A stretch of DNA of 64,000 bases from VAZQ01 sp963816745. Lineage in GTDB: Bacteria > Pseudomonadota > Alphaproteobacteria > Rhizobiales > Xanthobacteraceae. This document shows positions 54,380 to 63,563 of the stretch, piece after piece (positions within the stretch are counted from its first letter, which is position 1; each line of letters starts with the position of its first letter). The DNA lies in the NCBI GenBank assembly GCA_963816745.1, contig CAWFLQ010000001.1:372001-436000 (forward strand). The letters are read 5' to 3'. The notes beneath the pieces were generated by a model. That model was not told the origin of the DNA and ran no database searches. It saw only the letters and a list, made by a program, of their open reading frames with translations. The translations under genes and the position numbers were made by a program.

Positions 54380-55477
54380 TCAATAGACCAGCTCTTCGTC
54401 GCCGTGACTCTTGGAGATCAGGATCTCGCCGCGCGCGGACATGTCCTTGGCGAGGTTCACCAGCTGACCCTGCGCTTCGTCGACATCGCGCAGCCGCACC
54501 GGGCCGAGCGCCTCCATGTCGTCCGCCAGCATCTTGGCGGCGCGGCTCGACATGTTGCTCATGAAGAACTGGCGCACCCCTCCACTTGCGCCCTTGAGCG
54601 CGATCGCGAGCTTGCCCTTGTCGACGTGGCGCATGAGCGTCTGCGCCGATCCGGTGTCGAGGCGCGCGAGATCGTCGAAGGTGAACATCAGGGTCTTGAT
54701 GCGCTCGGCCAACTCGATGTTCTCCTCCTCGAGCGCCGTCATGAAGCGCGTCTCGGTCTGCCGGTCGAAGAAGTTGAAGATCTCCGCCATCACCTCGTGG
54801 GCGTCGCGGCGGCGCGTCTGCGACAAGTTCGACATGAACTCGGTGCGCAACGTGCTCTCGACCCGCTCGATCACCTCCTTCTGGACCGCTTCCATCCGCA
54901 GCATGCGGTTGACCACGTCGAGCGCGAGCTCCTCCGGCAGGATGCCGAGCACCCGCGCGGAATGCTCCGGCCTGATCTTGCCCAGCACCACGGCGATGGT
55001 CTGCGGATACTCGTTCTTGAGATAGTTGGCGAGCACGTCCTCCTGCACGTTGGAAAGCTTCTCCCACATGTTGCGGCCGGCCGGCCCGCGGATCTCCTCC
55101 ATGATGCCGCCGACGCGCTCCGGCGGCAGGTATTGCTGCAGCAGCCGCTCGGTCGCCTCGAAATTGCCCATCAGCGCGCCGGACGCCGACATGCGCGAGA
55201 CGAACTCGAGCAGGAGGTTTTCGACCGACGGCGCCTCGATGGTGCCCAGCGTCGACATGACGAAGCTCAACTCCTTGAGCTCGTCGTCGTCGAGCATGTT
55301 CCAGATCTTGGCGCCGTATTGCTCGCCGAGTGCCAGCATCAGCACCGCGGCGCGTTCCGGGCCGGTCAATTTGCGGCTCGCGCCCTCGCCCTGGCGGGTG
55401 GCGAGCATGGCGACCGCGTTCGCGATCTCGCTTTGCGACTTCTGCGTCTTTTCTTTTTCGATCGATGAGGTGCTCAT
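54380..55477 (-). CDS. fliG: Flagellar motor switch protein FliG
   Basis: A 365-residue protein with the N-terminal FliF-binding domain (LTGPERAAVLMLALGE), the middle domain (EYPQTIAVVLGKIRPEHSARVLGILPEEL) and the C-terminal torque domain (FDDLARLDTGSAQTLMRHVD, SSRAAKMLADDMEALGPVRL). Charged torque-helix residues are present. It transmits stator torque to the rotor. Confidence 0.96.
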   Translation of the reverse strand: MSTSSIEKEKTQKSQSEIANAVAMLATRQGEGASRKLTGPERAAVLMLALGEQYGAKIWNMLDDDELKELSFVMSTLGTIEAPSVENLLLEFVSRMSASGALMGNFEATERLLQQYLPPERVGGIMEEIRGPAGRNMWEKLSNVQEDVLANYLKNEYPQTIAVVLGKIRPEHSARVLGILPEELALDVVNRMLRMEAVQKEVIERVESTLRTEFMSNLSQTRRRDAHEVMAEIFNFFDRQTETRFMTALEEENIELAERIKTLMFTFDDLARLDTGSAQTLMRHVDKGKLAIALKGASGGVRQFFMSNMSSRAAKMLADDMEALGPVRLRDVDEAQGQLVNLAKDMSARGEILISKSHGDEELVY

Positions 55478-55488
55478 GGTGCTGTCAC

Positions 55489-57138
55489 TCAGGCGGCGCC
55501 TTCATGGAGCCAGGTACGGAGGATGGCGATGGTCTCGTTCGGATTCTTGTCGGCGATTTCGCCGACCTTCTGCACGGAATGGGCGTGGACCTGGCCCTGG
55601 ACCTGGGCGATGTCGATCATCTTGGCGGTCTGGTTGGGGACGGCCTTGATCTCCTCGGCGCCGGCGCCGGCGGCGATCGCACCCTGCACGTCGCCGTCGG
55701 CGATCGCGGCGGCGATGGCATCTTGCCGCGCCGGCGGGGTCGGCGTGATGACGCGCCGCACCAGCGGCCGGACCACGAACAGCAGCACCACGAGGCCGAG
55801 CATCAGCATCACCGCCTGCTCGATCCAGTGCATGATGTCGTCCTTGGTGAATTGGAAGATCGACATGACGCCGCTTGGCGGCTCCGGCATCGCGAAGGTC
55901 GGCACCTCGGCGAACCGCAGGTTCACCACCTCGACCTGATCCCCGCGTTTCTGGTCGAAGCCGATCGCCGATCGCACCAGCGCCGCGATGCGGTCGAGCT
56001 CGTCCTTGTCGCGCGGCTGGTAGACCGCCTCGCCCTTGTCGTTCCTGCCGTGGATGCCGTCGACCAGCACGGCGACCGAGACACGGTTGACGCGGCCGCC
56101 TTCGGTTACCTCGGTCTTGGTGGAGCGCGAGATCTCGTAGTTGACGATTTCTTCCGATTTTTTGGTTTGCTCGCGGACGGTGGTGGTCGCGTTCGGATCG
56201 TTCGGGCGCTGCGGCGCGTTGGGCAATTCGTTGCCGACCGAAACCTGGCCGTCCTTGGTGTCGGCCGAGCCCGAGGATTCCTCGCGCGTCTGGCTCGAGC
56301 GCAGGACGCGTCCTTCGGGGTCGTATTTCTCCGAGGTCTGGGTGACGCGGTTGAAGTCGAAATCGGCCGTGAGCTGCACCCGCGCCCGGCCGGGGCCGAC
56401 GATCGAGGAGACGATGCCCTCGATTTGCTCGCGCAGGCGCCGCTCGTAGGTCGCCTGGCGCTCCTCGGCGCCGACGCCGTTGGGGCCGTCTACCTTGGCG
56501 CCATCGGCGAGCAGCCGGCCGCTCTCGTCGACGACCGACACGCGCTCGGGCTTCAGGCCGTTGACGGCGGAGGCCACGAGGTGGCGGATGGCCCGCACCT
56601 GCTGCGGCTCGAGCATCCCGCGCACCTTGAGCACGATCGAGGCCGACGCCTCGACCTTGTCGCGCGAGAACAGCGGGCGCTCGGGCAACACGAGGTGGAC
56701 GCGCGCCCCTTGCACCCGGTCGATGGCGCGGATGGTGCGGGCGAGCTCGCCTTCCAGCGCGCGCAAGTGGTTGATGTTCTGCACGAAGCTGGTGGCGCCG
56801 AGCGCGTCCGACTTGTCGAAAATCTCGTAGCCGATGCCGCCGCCCTTGGGCAGGCCGGCTTCGGCGAGCTTCATGCGCAGCCGCGGTACGCGGTCCTTGG
56901 GCACCAGCACGATGGCGCCGTCATTCTTGAGCTCGTAGAGGATGCCCTGGCGTTCCAGGTCCTTCACGATCGACGCCGAGTCCTCGAAAGTGAGGTCGGT
57001 GAACAAGGGGCTCATCTGCGGCGCGGTCACGCGGAGGATCAGGAAGGCGAAGAAGCCGACGAGCGCGACCGTGACCGCGGCCATCGCCGCCATCCGTGCC
57101 GCCCCCAGCGATTTCAACAACTCCACCAATCCCTGCAC
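55489..57138 (-). CDS. fliF: Flagellar MS-ring protein FliF
   Basis: A 549-residue protein starting with GTG 57138 (MQGLVELLKSLGAARMAAM). One N-terminal transmembrane helix (VTVALVGFFAFLILRV), the ring-building modules (FTDLTFEDSASIVKDLERQGI) and a C-terminal transmembrane helix near residue 445 (AVMLMLGLVVLLFVVRPLV) are present, followed by the FliG-binding tail. It is the base of the flagellar basal body. FliG follows after 11 bases. Confidence 0.94.
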   Translation of the reverse strand: MQGLVELLKSLGAARMAAMAAVTVALVGFFAFLILRVTAPQMSPLFTDLTFEDSASIVKDLERQGILYELKNDGAIVLVPKDRVPRLRMKLAEAGLPKGGGIGYEIFDKSDALGATSFVQNINHLRALEGELARTIRAIDRVQGARVHLVLPERPLFSRDKVEASASIVLKVRGMLEPQQVRAIRHLVASAVNGLKPERVSVVDESGRLLADGAKVDGPNGVGAEERQATYERRLREQIEGIVSSIVGPGRARVQLTADFDFNRVTQTSEKYDPEGRVLRSSQTREESSGSADTKDGQVSVGNELPNAPQRPNDPNATTTVREQTKKSEEIVNYEISRSTKTEVTEGGRVNRVSVAVLVDGIHGRNDKGEAVYQPRDKDELDRIAALVRSAIGFDQKRGDQVEVVNLRFAEVPTFAMPEPPSGVMSIFQFTKDDIMHWIEQAVMLMLGLVVLLFVVRPLVRRVITPTPPARQDAIAAAIADGDVQGAIAAGAGAEEIKAVPNQTAKMIDIAQVQGQVHAHSVQKVGEIADKNPNETIAILRTWLHEGAA

Positions 57139-57284
57139 GTGATCAGCCCCGCGACCATCCCACCCGGCAAGAATTGCCTGCCTTGTGGTTACCGCCCGGT
57201 TAATGCGGGGCGGAACGGGCGTAATCACCCCTCATTGCGGCCGGGGAGCCACATCGATGATTCGCGAGCGGTGCTGGGCAACGC

Positions 57285-57355
57285 AAAAAACGCCGGCCTC
57301 CCGGCCAGTCGCCGGCGGAGCCGGCAAAAGCAAAAACGCCGGCCTCCCGGCCGGC
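57285..57355 (-). terminator. Double terminator-like repeat downstream of sciP
   Basis: The unit AAAAACGCCGGCCTCCCGGCC occurs twice (57286-57306 and 57332-57352). The second copy folds into a perfect 7-bp stem GCCGGCC/GGCCGGC (57338-57355) followed on the minus strand by five T (57332-57336). The first copy is similar but the stem is imperfect. It probably ends the minus-strand sciP transcript before fliF. Confidence 0.6.
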
Positions 57356-57381
57356 GCGATGAAAAACAGGGGACGCGGGGC

Positions 57382-57657
57382 CTACTGCCGGTATTGCTGG
57401 ATGCGCGTCGTGCGCAGGCCGGCGAGGCCATGCTGATCGATCGAGTATTGCCAGGAGAGGAATTCCTCGACCGTCAAAGTATAACGGCTGCAAGCTTCCT
57501 CGAGCGAAAGCAACCCGCCGCGCACAGCGGCGACCACCTCGGCCTTGCGCCGGATGACCCAGCGCTTCGTGCCCGGTGCCGGCAAATCTGCGATCGTCAA
57601 CGGGCTGCCGTCAGGCCCGATCACGTACTTAGCCCTCGGTCGAAGGGGCTCTGTCAT
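57382..57657 (-). CDS. sciP: CtrA inhibitor SciP (DUF1153)
   Basis: A 91-residue protein with the full DUF1153 sequence: YVIGPDGSPLTIADLPAPGTKRWVIRRK, EVVAAVRGGLLSLEEACSRY and LTVEEFLSWQYSIDQHGLAGLRTTR. ATG 57657 is used; GTG 57669 is in frame. In Caulobacter, SciP binds CtrA (and DNA) and blocks transcription of CtrA target genes, including flagellar ones, late in the cell cycle. Its location beside fliF fits that role. A CtrA-like site lies about 57 bases upstream. Confidence 0.9.
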   Translation of the reverse strand: MTEPLRPRAKYVIGPDGSPLTIADLPAPGTKRWVIRRKAEVVAAVRGGLLSLEEACSRYTLTVEEFLSWQYSIDQHGLAGLRTTRIQQYRQ

Positions 57658-57713
57658 GAATAAGCTCACGCACTCGACTGACCAACTCAGGCGGCGAAGC
57701 TACTCTTCGCCAC

Positions 57714-57728
57714 TTAAAATTTACCTAA
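57714..57728 (-). promoter_or_regulatory. CtrA-like binding site upstream of sciP
   Basis: TTAA (57714-57717), seven bases, then CTAA (57725-57728) is one mismatch from the CtrA full site TTAA-N7-TTAA. The region is locally AT-rich and lies upstream of sciP, which is a CtrA target in Caulobacter (established knowledge). Confidence 0.5.
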
Positions 57729-57837
57729 GCACAACGCTGCAATTGGGTAAGTACCGCTTAAACGGCCACCGGACACCACACGGTGGGGTCTCAAACCTTA
57801 CGAATGTCTTGACGAGAGGGGCCGCGTACCTCCCGGA

Positions 57838-57881
57838 GCATTTTCCGGAAAAGTGGGCACCGGTTTTCCGTAAGAAAATGC
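57838..57881. repeat. Palindromic repeat, GCATTTTC...GAAAATGC family
   Basis: Arms GCATTTTC (57838-57845) and GAAAATGC (57874-57881) enclose CGGAAAAGTGGGCACCGG core. It belongs to the same family as 16219-16261, 29578-29626 and 45551-45703. Confidence 0.65.
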
Positions 57882-57896
57882 GACCCGCCAAAAAGC

Positions 57897-57996
57897 GCGT
57901 TAGAGCGTGCTCTAACGCATCATGGCACCCGAACTCAGGCAAAGCCTGAGTTCGGCACTATCAAAGCGCCGCAAGTCGGGTAAACCCGACTTGCGG
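57897..57996. repeat. Three consecutive perfect hairpins after flgD
   Basis: GCGTTAGAGC/GCTCTAACGC (57897-57918), CCGAACTCAGGC/GCCTGAGTTCGG (57929-57955) and CCGCAAGTCGGG/CCCGACTTGCGG (57969-57996) have 10-, 12- and 12-bp stems and 2- to 4-base loops. They lie right after the flgD stop on the minus strand and probably end the fliK-flgD transcript, though no T-run is present. Confidence 0.55.
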
Positions 57997-58040
57997 TGAC
58001 GAAGCCCGGCCATGATGTGGAAGCTGTTGGACTCTCGGTA

Positions 58041-58709
58041 TCAGGCGGTGGGGCGCACGACCCGCTTGATCTTGTCGAGCGTGAACGTCTGCCCGCCGAC
58101 CGAGAGCAGCGGCGGGTTCTTGGTGAGATCGACCGAGTTGACGATGCCCTCGACCTCGCTCGGGATCGCGACCGACTGGCCGCTGGCGTCCTTGGCCGTC
58201 GCCGACATCGTGTAGCTGCCGTCCGGCCATTTGGTGTTGTTGTTGTCGCCGCCATCCCAGACGAAGGCCTGGGTACCGGCGGGCATGGCGTAGGTGCCGG
58301 TATAGACGGTCTGGCCGGTCGCGCTCTTGACGGTGACGGTGACATTGGCCGCGGTTGGCACCTGCAAGGTCCAGGATGCCTTGTTGTTGGCGAGCGTGGC
58401 GGTCTGGCCGTCGAACGCCACGGTCTGCCCGACATAGGCGAGTGCCGTCGTCGCCGACGCCGTCTTCTCGATGGAAACCAGCGTGGCGAGCTGCTCGTTC
58501 TGCTTCAATTGCTGCTCGACCTGCGCGAACTGCACGAGCTGCTGGGTGAACTGGTTGGTATCCAGCGGATCGAGCGGGTTCTGGTGCTTGAGCTGCGTCG
58601 TCAGCAGCGTCAGGAAGGTCTGGAAGTTGCCGGCGATCGTGTTTTTGTCGACGCCGGTCGTGCTGGCGGACGCCGCCGCCGAAGAAGAAACTGCGGAAAC
58701 AACAGCCAT
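58041..58709 (-). CDS. flgD: Flagellar hook assembly (capping) protein FlgD
   Basis: A 222-residue protein with GAGGAC before ATG 58709. The N-terminal conserved part has FLTLLTTQLKHQNPLDPLDTNQFTQQLVQFAQVEQQLK. A FlgD Ig-like/Tudor part follows (FVWDGGDNNNTKWPDGSYTM). The C-terminus TFTLDKIKRVVRPTA closes it. It caps the growing hook. It follows fliK by 10 bases, so the two are in one operon. Confidence 0.95.
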   Translation of the reverse strand: MAVVSAVSSSAAASASTTGVDKNTIAGNFQTFLTLLTTQLKHQNPLDPLDTNQFTQQLVQFAQVEQQLKQNEQLATLVSIEKTASATTALAYVGQTVAFDGQTATLANNKASWTLQVPTAANVTVTVKSATGQTVYTGTYAMPAGTQAFVWDGGDNNNTKWPDGSYTMSATAKDASGQSVAIPSEVEGIVNSVDLTKNPPLLSVGGQTFTLDKIKRVVRPTA

Positions 58710-58719
58710 GTTTTGGTCC

Positions 58720-60300
58720 TCACACTCGGATGTCGATGCCGGTGCCGAGCCGGAGCGAGCGGCCATAGCCGGCCGCTGCGGTCTCGGCCGCCGTCATCTC
58801 GGGGTCTGAAACGACGAGCTTCGCGGCATTCGAGCGCCAATTCTCGCCCGAATCCTGCCCGCCGGCCGTGTGGTCGCGAAGGGCAAACTGCAATCCATTG
58901 TCGCCGGTCTTGAGCCCGGCCTGCTGCAAGGCGCGCTCGAGCTCTGGCGCATCCCGTCGCAGCAGATCGAGCGTCTCGGACCTCTCGACCACCAGCCGGG
59001 TCGTGACCTGGCCGCTGCGGTCGACCTCGAGGCGCACGTCGATGCGTCCCAGCTCCGGCGGATCGAGCCGGATGTCGAAGCGATTGCTGCCGGCCTGCGC
59101 GCGCGCCGCGATCTCGATGGCGAGTCCCGTGATCGGCACGGTCGTCGATCCGGTGGCGCCGGCTTGTGCGCTCCCTTGCGCGGCGGCGGAAGCCGCGCCG
59201 GCGAAGCGGTCGGCCGAGTGGAGGGAGGCGAGCTGGGCCGCATCGACAGGCGGCTTGCCGCCATCGGCGGCGGCGCCCGCAGGAGCGTCGACGTGTGGCC
59301 GGCTCGCCGCTTCGTCGGGTTTTTGCGTGGCGTTCCGGCCCCCCAGGCGCACGGGATCGGCGTCGGCAGGCTGACTCTTGCCGGCTGCATCTGCGCCGGC
59401 GCGCGCGACGGCCTCGGCGTCCTCACCGGGGCGGTCGGGCGCAGGGGTTTCGGCCCCCGCGGCGGTGCTTTTTTCGGCGCGCATGGATGGCTTTGCGCGC
59501 GGCGTCTTGTCGGCATCGACGGTGCCGGAGCCGTTCGCGGCGCCCGGCTCGCCGGTCTTTTTGAGCCCGCTCTCGTCTCCGGCGCCGGCCTCCGCTGCCT
59601 CGACACCGGCGCCCGCGGGCTCTGTCGCGCCGAGGTCCGCGGTGTTTTTCGCGCCGTTCTCCAGGCCGTTCTCGCCGTCGGCGTCCGCGCCGCTATTCGC
59701 TCCCGGGACCTGCGCATTGCGTGCGCCCGCGGCCTCGATGGCGGCGTCCGCGATAGCGGCGATGTCGGTGGCGTCGGCGTCGGCCGCCCCGACGGGGGGC
59801 TGGGCGAGTACTGTGACCGGCACGACCGGCGCCTGCTCGCCAGCATCGGGCTGTTGCTGCGCCTGGTCGGCCGCGGCCGCAAGCAGCACGGCCTCGATCG
59901 TTTCGGTCGCCGCGGTCTCCTCTTCGCCGCTGCTTCCGTCCGCGGTGTCCGCCGCGGAGGCCCCTTCGGGTTTCGCCTCGGCGGCCGGCTGCTGTGCGTC
60001 GGCGCCCTCGCTGCGGTCCCCGGCGTCGGCATTCTCCGCCTTATTCTCATGCCTGTCGCGCACGCGCCGGTCCGGCCGGGTGTCGCTCGCGCCGTCCGCG
60101 GCCGAGTTCGGACGCGGACGCTCGGCACGATCGCGCGGGGAGGGAGGCGGCGTCGTGCCGGCGTCGTCCAGCAGCGCTTCGAACGGGGTCGATTGCTGCT
60201 TGGCCTCGGCACGGGTGTCGCGCCGCGAGCCGAGCCCGTGGTGGTGGGAATGAACGGCGTTTGTTTCGGACGCGGGCGGCACGGGCAAACCTCTCGGCAC
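58720..60300 (-). CDS. fliK: Flagellar hook-length control protein FliK
   Basis: A 526-residue protein from GTG 60300. Residues 25-380 are a long Ala/Asp/Glu-rich low-complexity region typical of the FliK molecular ruler. The conserved C-terminal domain reads FDIRLDPPELGRIDVRLEVDRSGQV, LVVERSETLDLLRRDAPELERALQQAG and LQFALRDHTAGGQ. FliK sets hook length and switches export specificity through FlhB. Confidence 0.88.
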   Translation of the reverse strand: MPRGLPVPPASETNAVHSHHHGLGSRRDTRAEAKQQSTPFEALLDDAGTTPPPSPRDRAERPRPNSAADGASDTRPDRRVRDRHENKAENADAGDRSEGADAQQPAAEAKPEGASAADTADGSSGEEETAATETIEAVLLAAAADQAQQQPDAGEQAPVVPVTVLAQPPVGAADADATDIAAIADAAIEAAGARNAQVPGANSGADADGENGLENGAKNTADLGATEPAGAGVEAAEAGAGDESGLKKTGEPGAANGSGTVDADKTPRAKPSMRAEKSTAAGAETPAPDRPGEDAEAVARAGADAAGKSQPADADPVRLGGRNATQKPDEAASRPHVDAPAGAAADGGKPPVDAAQLASLHSADRFAGAASAAAQGSAQAGATGSTTVPITGLAIEIAARAQAGSNRFDIRLDPPELGRIDVRLEVDRSGQVTTRLVVERSETLDLLRRDAPELERALQQAGLKTGDNGLQFALRDHTAGGQDSGENWRSNAAKLVVSDPEMTAAETAAAGYGRSLRLGTGIDIRV

Positions 60301-60573
60301 GGTGGATCCGCCGTCGACTTAGCAATCCACGGGCCAAGCGCCCGCGGCGCCCGGCCATTGCAAAAACATATTCATTCCAATGGCTTGACGGAGCTGCGCC
60401 GGACCGTTAGGGGCTTCGTGCCGGCTCGTTCCGTCCCCAGCCGGCAAGAACTGCCGGGCTTCGTATCGTCGCCGGTGCGGTCCGCGCCCCGAATGCCTAT
60501 AATAGGGTGACGAAAGCCCGGGCATGTCTCGGGTGCCAATTCGCTTGAAATCTCCGGGCCAGAAACGACCGCG

Positions 60574-61787
60574 ATGCTCAACAGTCTCGATCTCGAAGGC
60601 CGGCCGCAGGATACCCGCGTGGTCGTCGCCATGTCGGGCGGGGTCGATTCCTCGGTGACGGCGGCGCTGCTCGAGGCCGAGGGCTACGACGTCGTCGGCG
60701 TCACGCTGCAGCTCTACGACCACGGCGCCGCGACCCATCGCAAGGGCGCCTGCTGCGCCGGGCAGGACATCCACGACGCGCGCGCGGTGGCCGAGCGGAT
60801 CGGCATTCCCCACTACGTGCTCGACTACGAGAGCCGCTTCAAGGAAACGGTGATCGACCGCTTCGCCGAGAGCTATGTGGCGGGCGAGACGCCGGTGCCC
60901 TGCGTCGAGTGCAACCAGTCGATCAAGTTCCGCGATCTGCTCGTCGACCGCGCGCGAGCTCGGCGCCAAGGTGCTGGCGACCGGCCACTACGTCGCGTCG
61001 CGGCCGCTGCCGGGAGGCGGCCGCGCGCTCTATCGCGCGCGCGAGGCCGAGCGCGACCAGAGCTATTTCCTGTTCGCCACCACGCGCGAGCAGCTCGATC
61101 TGCTGCGCTTCCCGCTCGGCGACACGACCAAGGCCGAGACGCGCGAGCTGGCGCGCCGGTTCGGCCTGCCGGTCGCCGACAAGCACGACAGCCAGGACAT
61201 CTGCTTCGTGCCGTCCGGCCGCTACACCGAGGTGATCGAGCGGCTGCAAGCCGGGCGCGGCCGAGCCCGGCGACATCGTCGATCTCGACGGCCGCGTGCT
61301 CGGCCGCCATGACGGCATCATCCATTTCACCGTCGGCCAGCGGCGCGGGCTCGGCATCGCCGCCGGCCATCCGCTCTACGTGGTGCGGCTCGACGCTGCG
61401 TCGCGCCGCGTGGTGGTCGGGCCGCGCGAGGCGCTGCGCACCAGCCGGATGCGGCTGCGCGACGTCAACTGGCTCGGCGAGGGCACGATCGATCACGCGC
61501 TGTGCGCCGGCTGGCACGAGGTGTTCGTCAAGGTGCGCTCGACGCGGCCGCCGCAGCCGGCCTGGCTGAGCCGCGGCGCCGGCGGCATCGAGGTCGATCT
61601 CGTCGACGGCGAGGACGGCGTCTCGCCCGGCCAGGCCTGCGTGTTCTACGACGCGGCCGACGGCCAGGCGCGCGTGCTCGGCGGCGGCTTCATCGCGAGC
61701 GCGGTTGCGGCGGCTGATGTGCTGCCGGCGCGCGAGGCGCGTGTCGCCGGGCGTAGGTCGAGGATAATCGACCGGGCGGGGCGATGA
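60574..61787 (+). pseudogene. mnmA: tRNA 2-thiouridine(34) synthase MnmA, two frameshifts
   Basis: The PP-loop ATPase motif SGGVDSSVTAALL is near the start, then PCVECNQSIKF with the first catalytic Cys. A break near 60955 precedes ELGAKVLATGHYV and HDSQDICFVPSG with the second catalytic Cys. A break near 61258 precedes GIIHFTVGQRRGLGI and the C-terminal beta barrel. The total length of about 400 residues is normal. MnmA thiolates U34 in tRNA Lys, Glu and Gln and is usually needed for good growth, so the frameshifts are more likely sequencing errors. The stop overlaps the next start (ATGA). Confidence 0.88.
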
Positions 61788-62482
61788 CGGACGAAATCGA
61801 CAATCAATACGGTCGCGAAGGCCTATGCGCGCTGGGCGCCGGTCTACGATCTCGTCTTCGGCGCCGTGTTCGACGCCGGCCGCAAGGCCTCGATCGCCGC
61901 GGCCGAGCGCATCGGCGGGCGCATCCTCGACGTCGGCATCGGCACCGGCATCTCGCTGACGGACTATTCGCGCGCAGCAACCGCATCGTCGGCGTCGACT
62001 ATTCGGAGCCGATGCTGCGCAAGGCGCATGAGCGCGTCGCCGAGCACGGGCTCGCGCATGTCGAGACGCTCGCGGTGATGGACGCGCAGCATCTCGGCTT
62101 CCCCGACGCGCTACTTCGACGCGGTGGTCGCGCAATACGTCATCACCACGGTGCCCGATCCCGGAGGCGACGCTCGACGAGTTCGCGCGCGTGATGCGGC
62201 CCGGCGGCGAGATCATCCTGGTCAATCATCTCGGCGCCGAGGCCGGGCTGCGCCGCGCTGTTCGAGCAGGGCTTTGCGCCGGTGGCGCGGCGGCTCGGCT
62301 GGCGGCCGGAATTCCGCTGGGAGCGCCTCGCGCACTGGGCCGAGCGCCACGGCGGCGTGCGCGTGGTCGAGCGCCGGGCGATGCCGCCGCTCGGGCATTT
62401 CTCGCTGATCCGGTTCGAGCGCATGGCGACGGGCGCGAACGGGCAGGGCGTTGCGGAGGTTGACGGTCGCCGATACCCCTGA
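61784..62482 (+). pseudogene. SAM-dependent methyltransferase (PmtA/UbiE-like), several frameshifts
   Basis: Pieces in alternating frames rebuild one class I methyltransferase: MTDEIDN, then AYARWAPVYDLVFGAVFDAG, RILDVGIGTGISL (SAM motif I), EPMLRKAHERVAEHGL, MDAQHLGFPDA, QYVITTVPDP, RVMRPGGEIILVNH and HFSLIRFERM. Breaks fall near 61810, 61970, 62110, 62165 and 62255. The layout resembles rhizobial phosphatidylethanolamine N-methyltransferase PmtA, which makes phosphatidylcholine, but a quinone methyltransferase is possible. It is translationally coupled to mnmA. Confidence 0.72.
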
Positions 62483-62622
62483 TACGGCGCCAAGGCGTTT
62501 TACATCGGCGATAGTGGTAGCGGAAGCATGGTCCGCGGGTCGTCGCGCCTCGATTGCGGCCCTCGCCGGCAAATCTCGCGTTCCGGAAGACAGACGCAGA
62601 TAACACGACAGAGAGGAACCTC

Positions 62623-62784
62623 ATGGCTTTCAAGCCGAATTACAATATGCAGCGCGCCGATCGCAATCGCGCGGCGCAGGCGCGGCGCGAGGAAAAGGAG
62701 CGCAAGCGGGAGGAAAAATCAGCGCAACGCAAGGCCGAGCGCGCAGCGGAAATTGAAAGCCCGCCCGAAGACAAGAAGGTATAG
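62623..62784 (+). CDS. Small basic coiled-coil protein
   Basis: A 53-residue protein with AGAGGA before ATG 62623. MAFKPNYNMQRADRNRAAQARREEKERKREEKSAQ is a highly charged single helix. Similar short proteins occur widely in Bradyrhizobium relatives (recalled, not checked). Function unknown; the charge suggests RNA or ribosome binding. Confidence 0.7.
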   Translation: MAFKPNYNMQRADRNRAAQARREEKERKREEKSAQRKAERAAEIESPPEDKKV

Positions 62785-62848
62785 CGGGAGAGATCTGGAT
62801 TTCTATCGTGGCGGCGGATCATCGCCGCGCAACCCGCTTTCGCGAGCG

Positions 62849-63349
62849 CTAAAATGGCGACTTCGGCTTGTCGGACTTGCAGTTGCCGGAGAAGATGAGC
62901 TTCAACGCCTTTTCCGTCTGATCGATATTGCCGGGCAGAGAAATCTGCGCTGATTTGAATCCGTAGGCGATCGTCTTCTTGTCGGCATTCAAGTACTCGA
63001 GCAGGACGTCGTCGCCCTGGACCTCTAGCTCGTAAAGGATTTGCGGCCCAGCGTACCTCTTGCTGATGCGCGCGACGTCCATCTTGAACCGGCTCAAATA
63101 ATAGCGGGCGTATCGCTTGTACTTGGGATCGGGCACCACGACGATGCAGGACTTTCGATCCACGATTTCCGGCGGTTCCGAAGGATCGACCCGTCCCGTG
63201 AAGACGTAGTTCACGGCCTGCTGGAGCACGGCGTCCTCGGTCGCCGCTCGCGCCTGCGATGCGGCCAACGAGGAAGCGACCGCAGCCGCGATCGCCAATG
63301 ACAGGGCGATCCCGCGATCGCTTCTGCTTGAAAGCACTGGACCCGCCAT
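62849..63349 (-). CDS. Exported hypothetical protein
   Basis: A 166-residue protein with a signal peptide (IALSLAIAAAVASSLAASQARA, cleavage near residue 35). The mature domain has VNYVFTGRVDPSEPPEIVDRKSCIVVVPDPKYKRYARYYLSRFKMD and ends FSGNCKSDKPKSPF. Two cysteines may form a disulfide. No recognised family; probably a periplasmic or surface protein. Confidence 0.72.
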   Translation of the reverse strand: MAGPVLSSRSDRGIALSLAIAAAVASSLAASQARAATEDAVLQQAVNYVFTGRVDPSEPPEIVDRKSCIVVVPDPKYKRYARYYLSRFKMDVARISKRYAGPQILYELEVQGDDVLLEYLNADKKTIAYGFKSAQISLPGNIDQTEKALKLIFSGNCKSDKPKSPF

Positions 63350-63563
63350 CGCCTCGTTCCCGGCTCCATCTGCGATAGGCCTGTCTCCCCCTAGATGATG
63401 CTGGGGACGGCCTGAATTTAGCAGCCTGTCGAATTGCCTAGAAGTCGCTGCGGCGTTTTGGCCGCTCCGCCCGGGAGCGCGGCCGCTCACCTCCCTGTGC
63501 ATGCCGTATTTCCGGACGGAGAACTAGTTCCCACTTTGCCTGAAAATGCTTTAGCCTGCCGGG

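Noticed and set aside
57185..57228. Upstream ATG start of fliF at 57228
   Set aside because: The extra 30 residues have no similarity to FliF; the GTG at 57138 gives the usual N-terminus directly before the first membrane helix.
58870..60510. Plus-strand open frame of 546 codons opposite fliK
   Set aside because: It is an Arg/Gly-rich shadow of the low-complexity fliK gene and has no recognisable motif.
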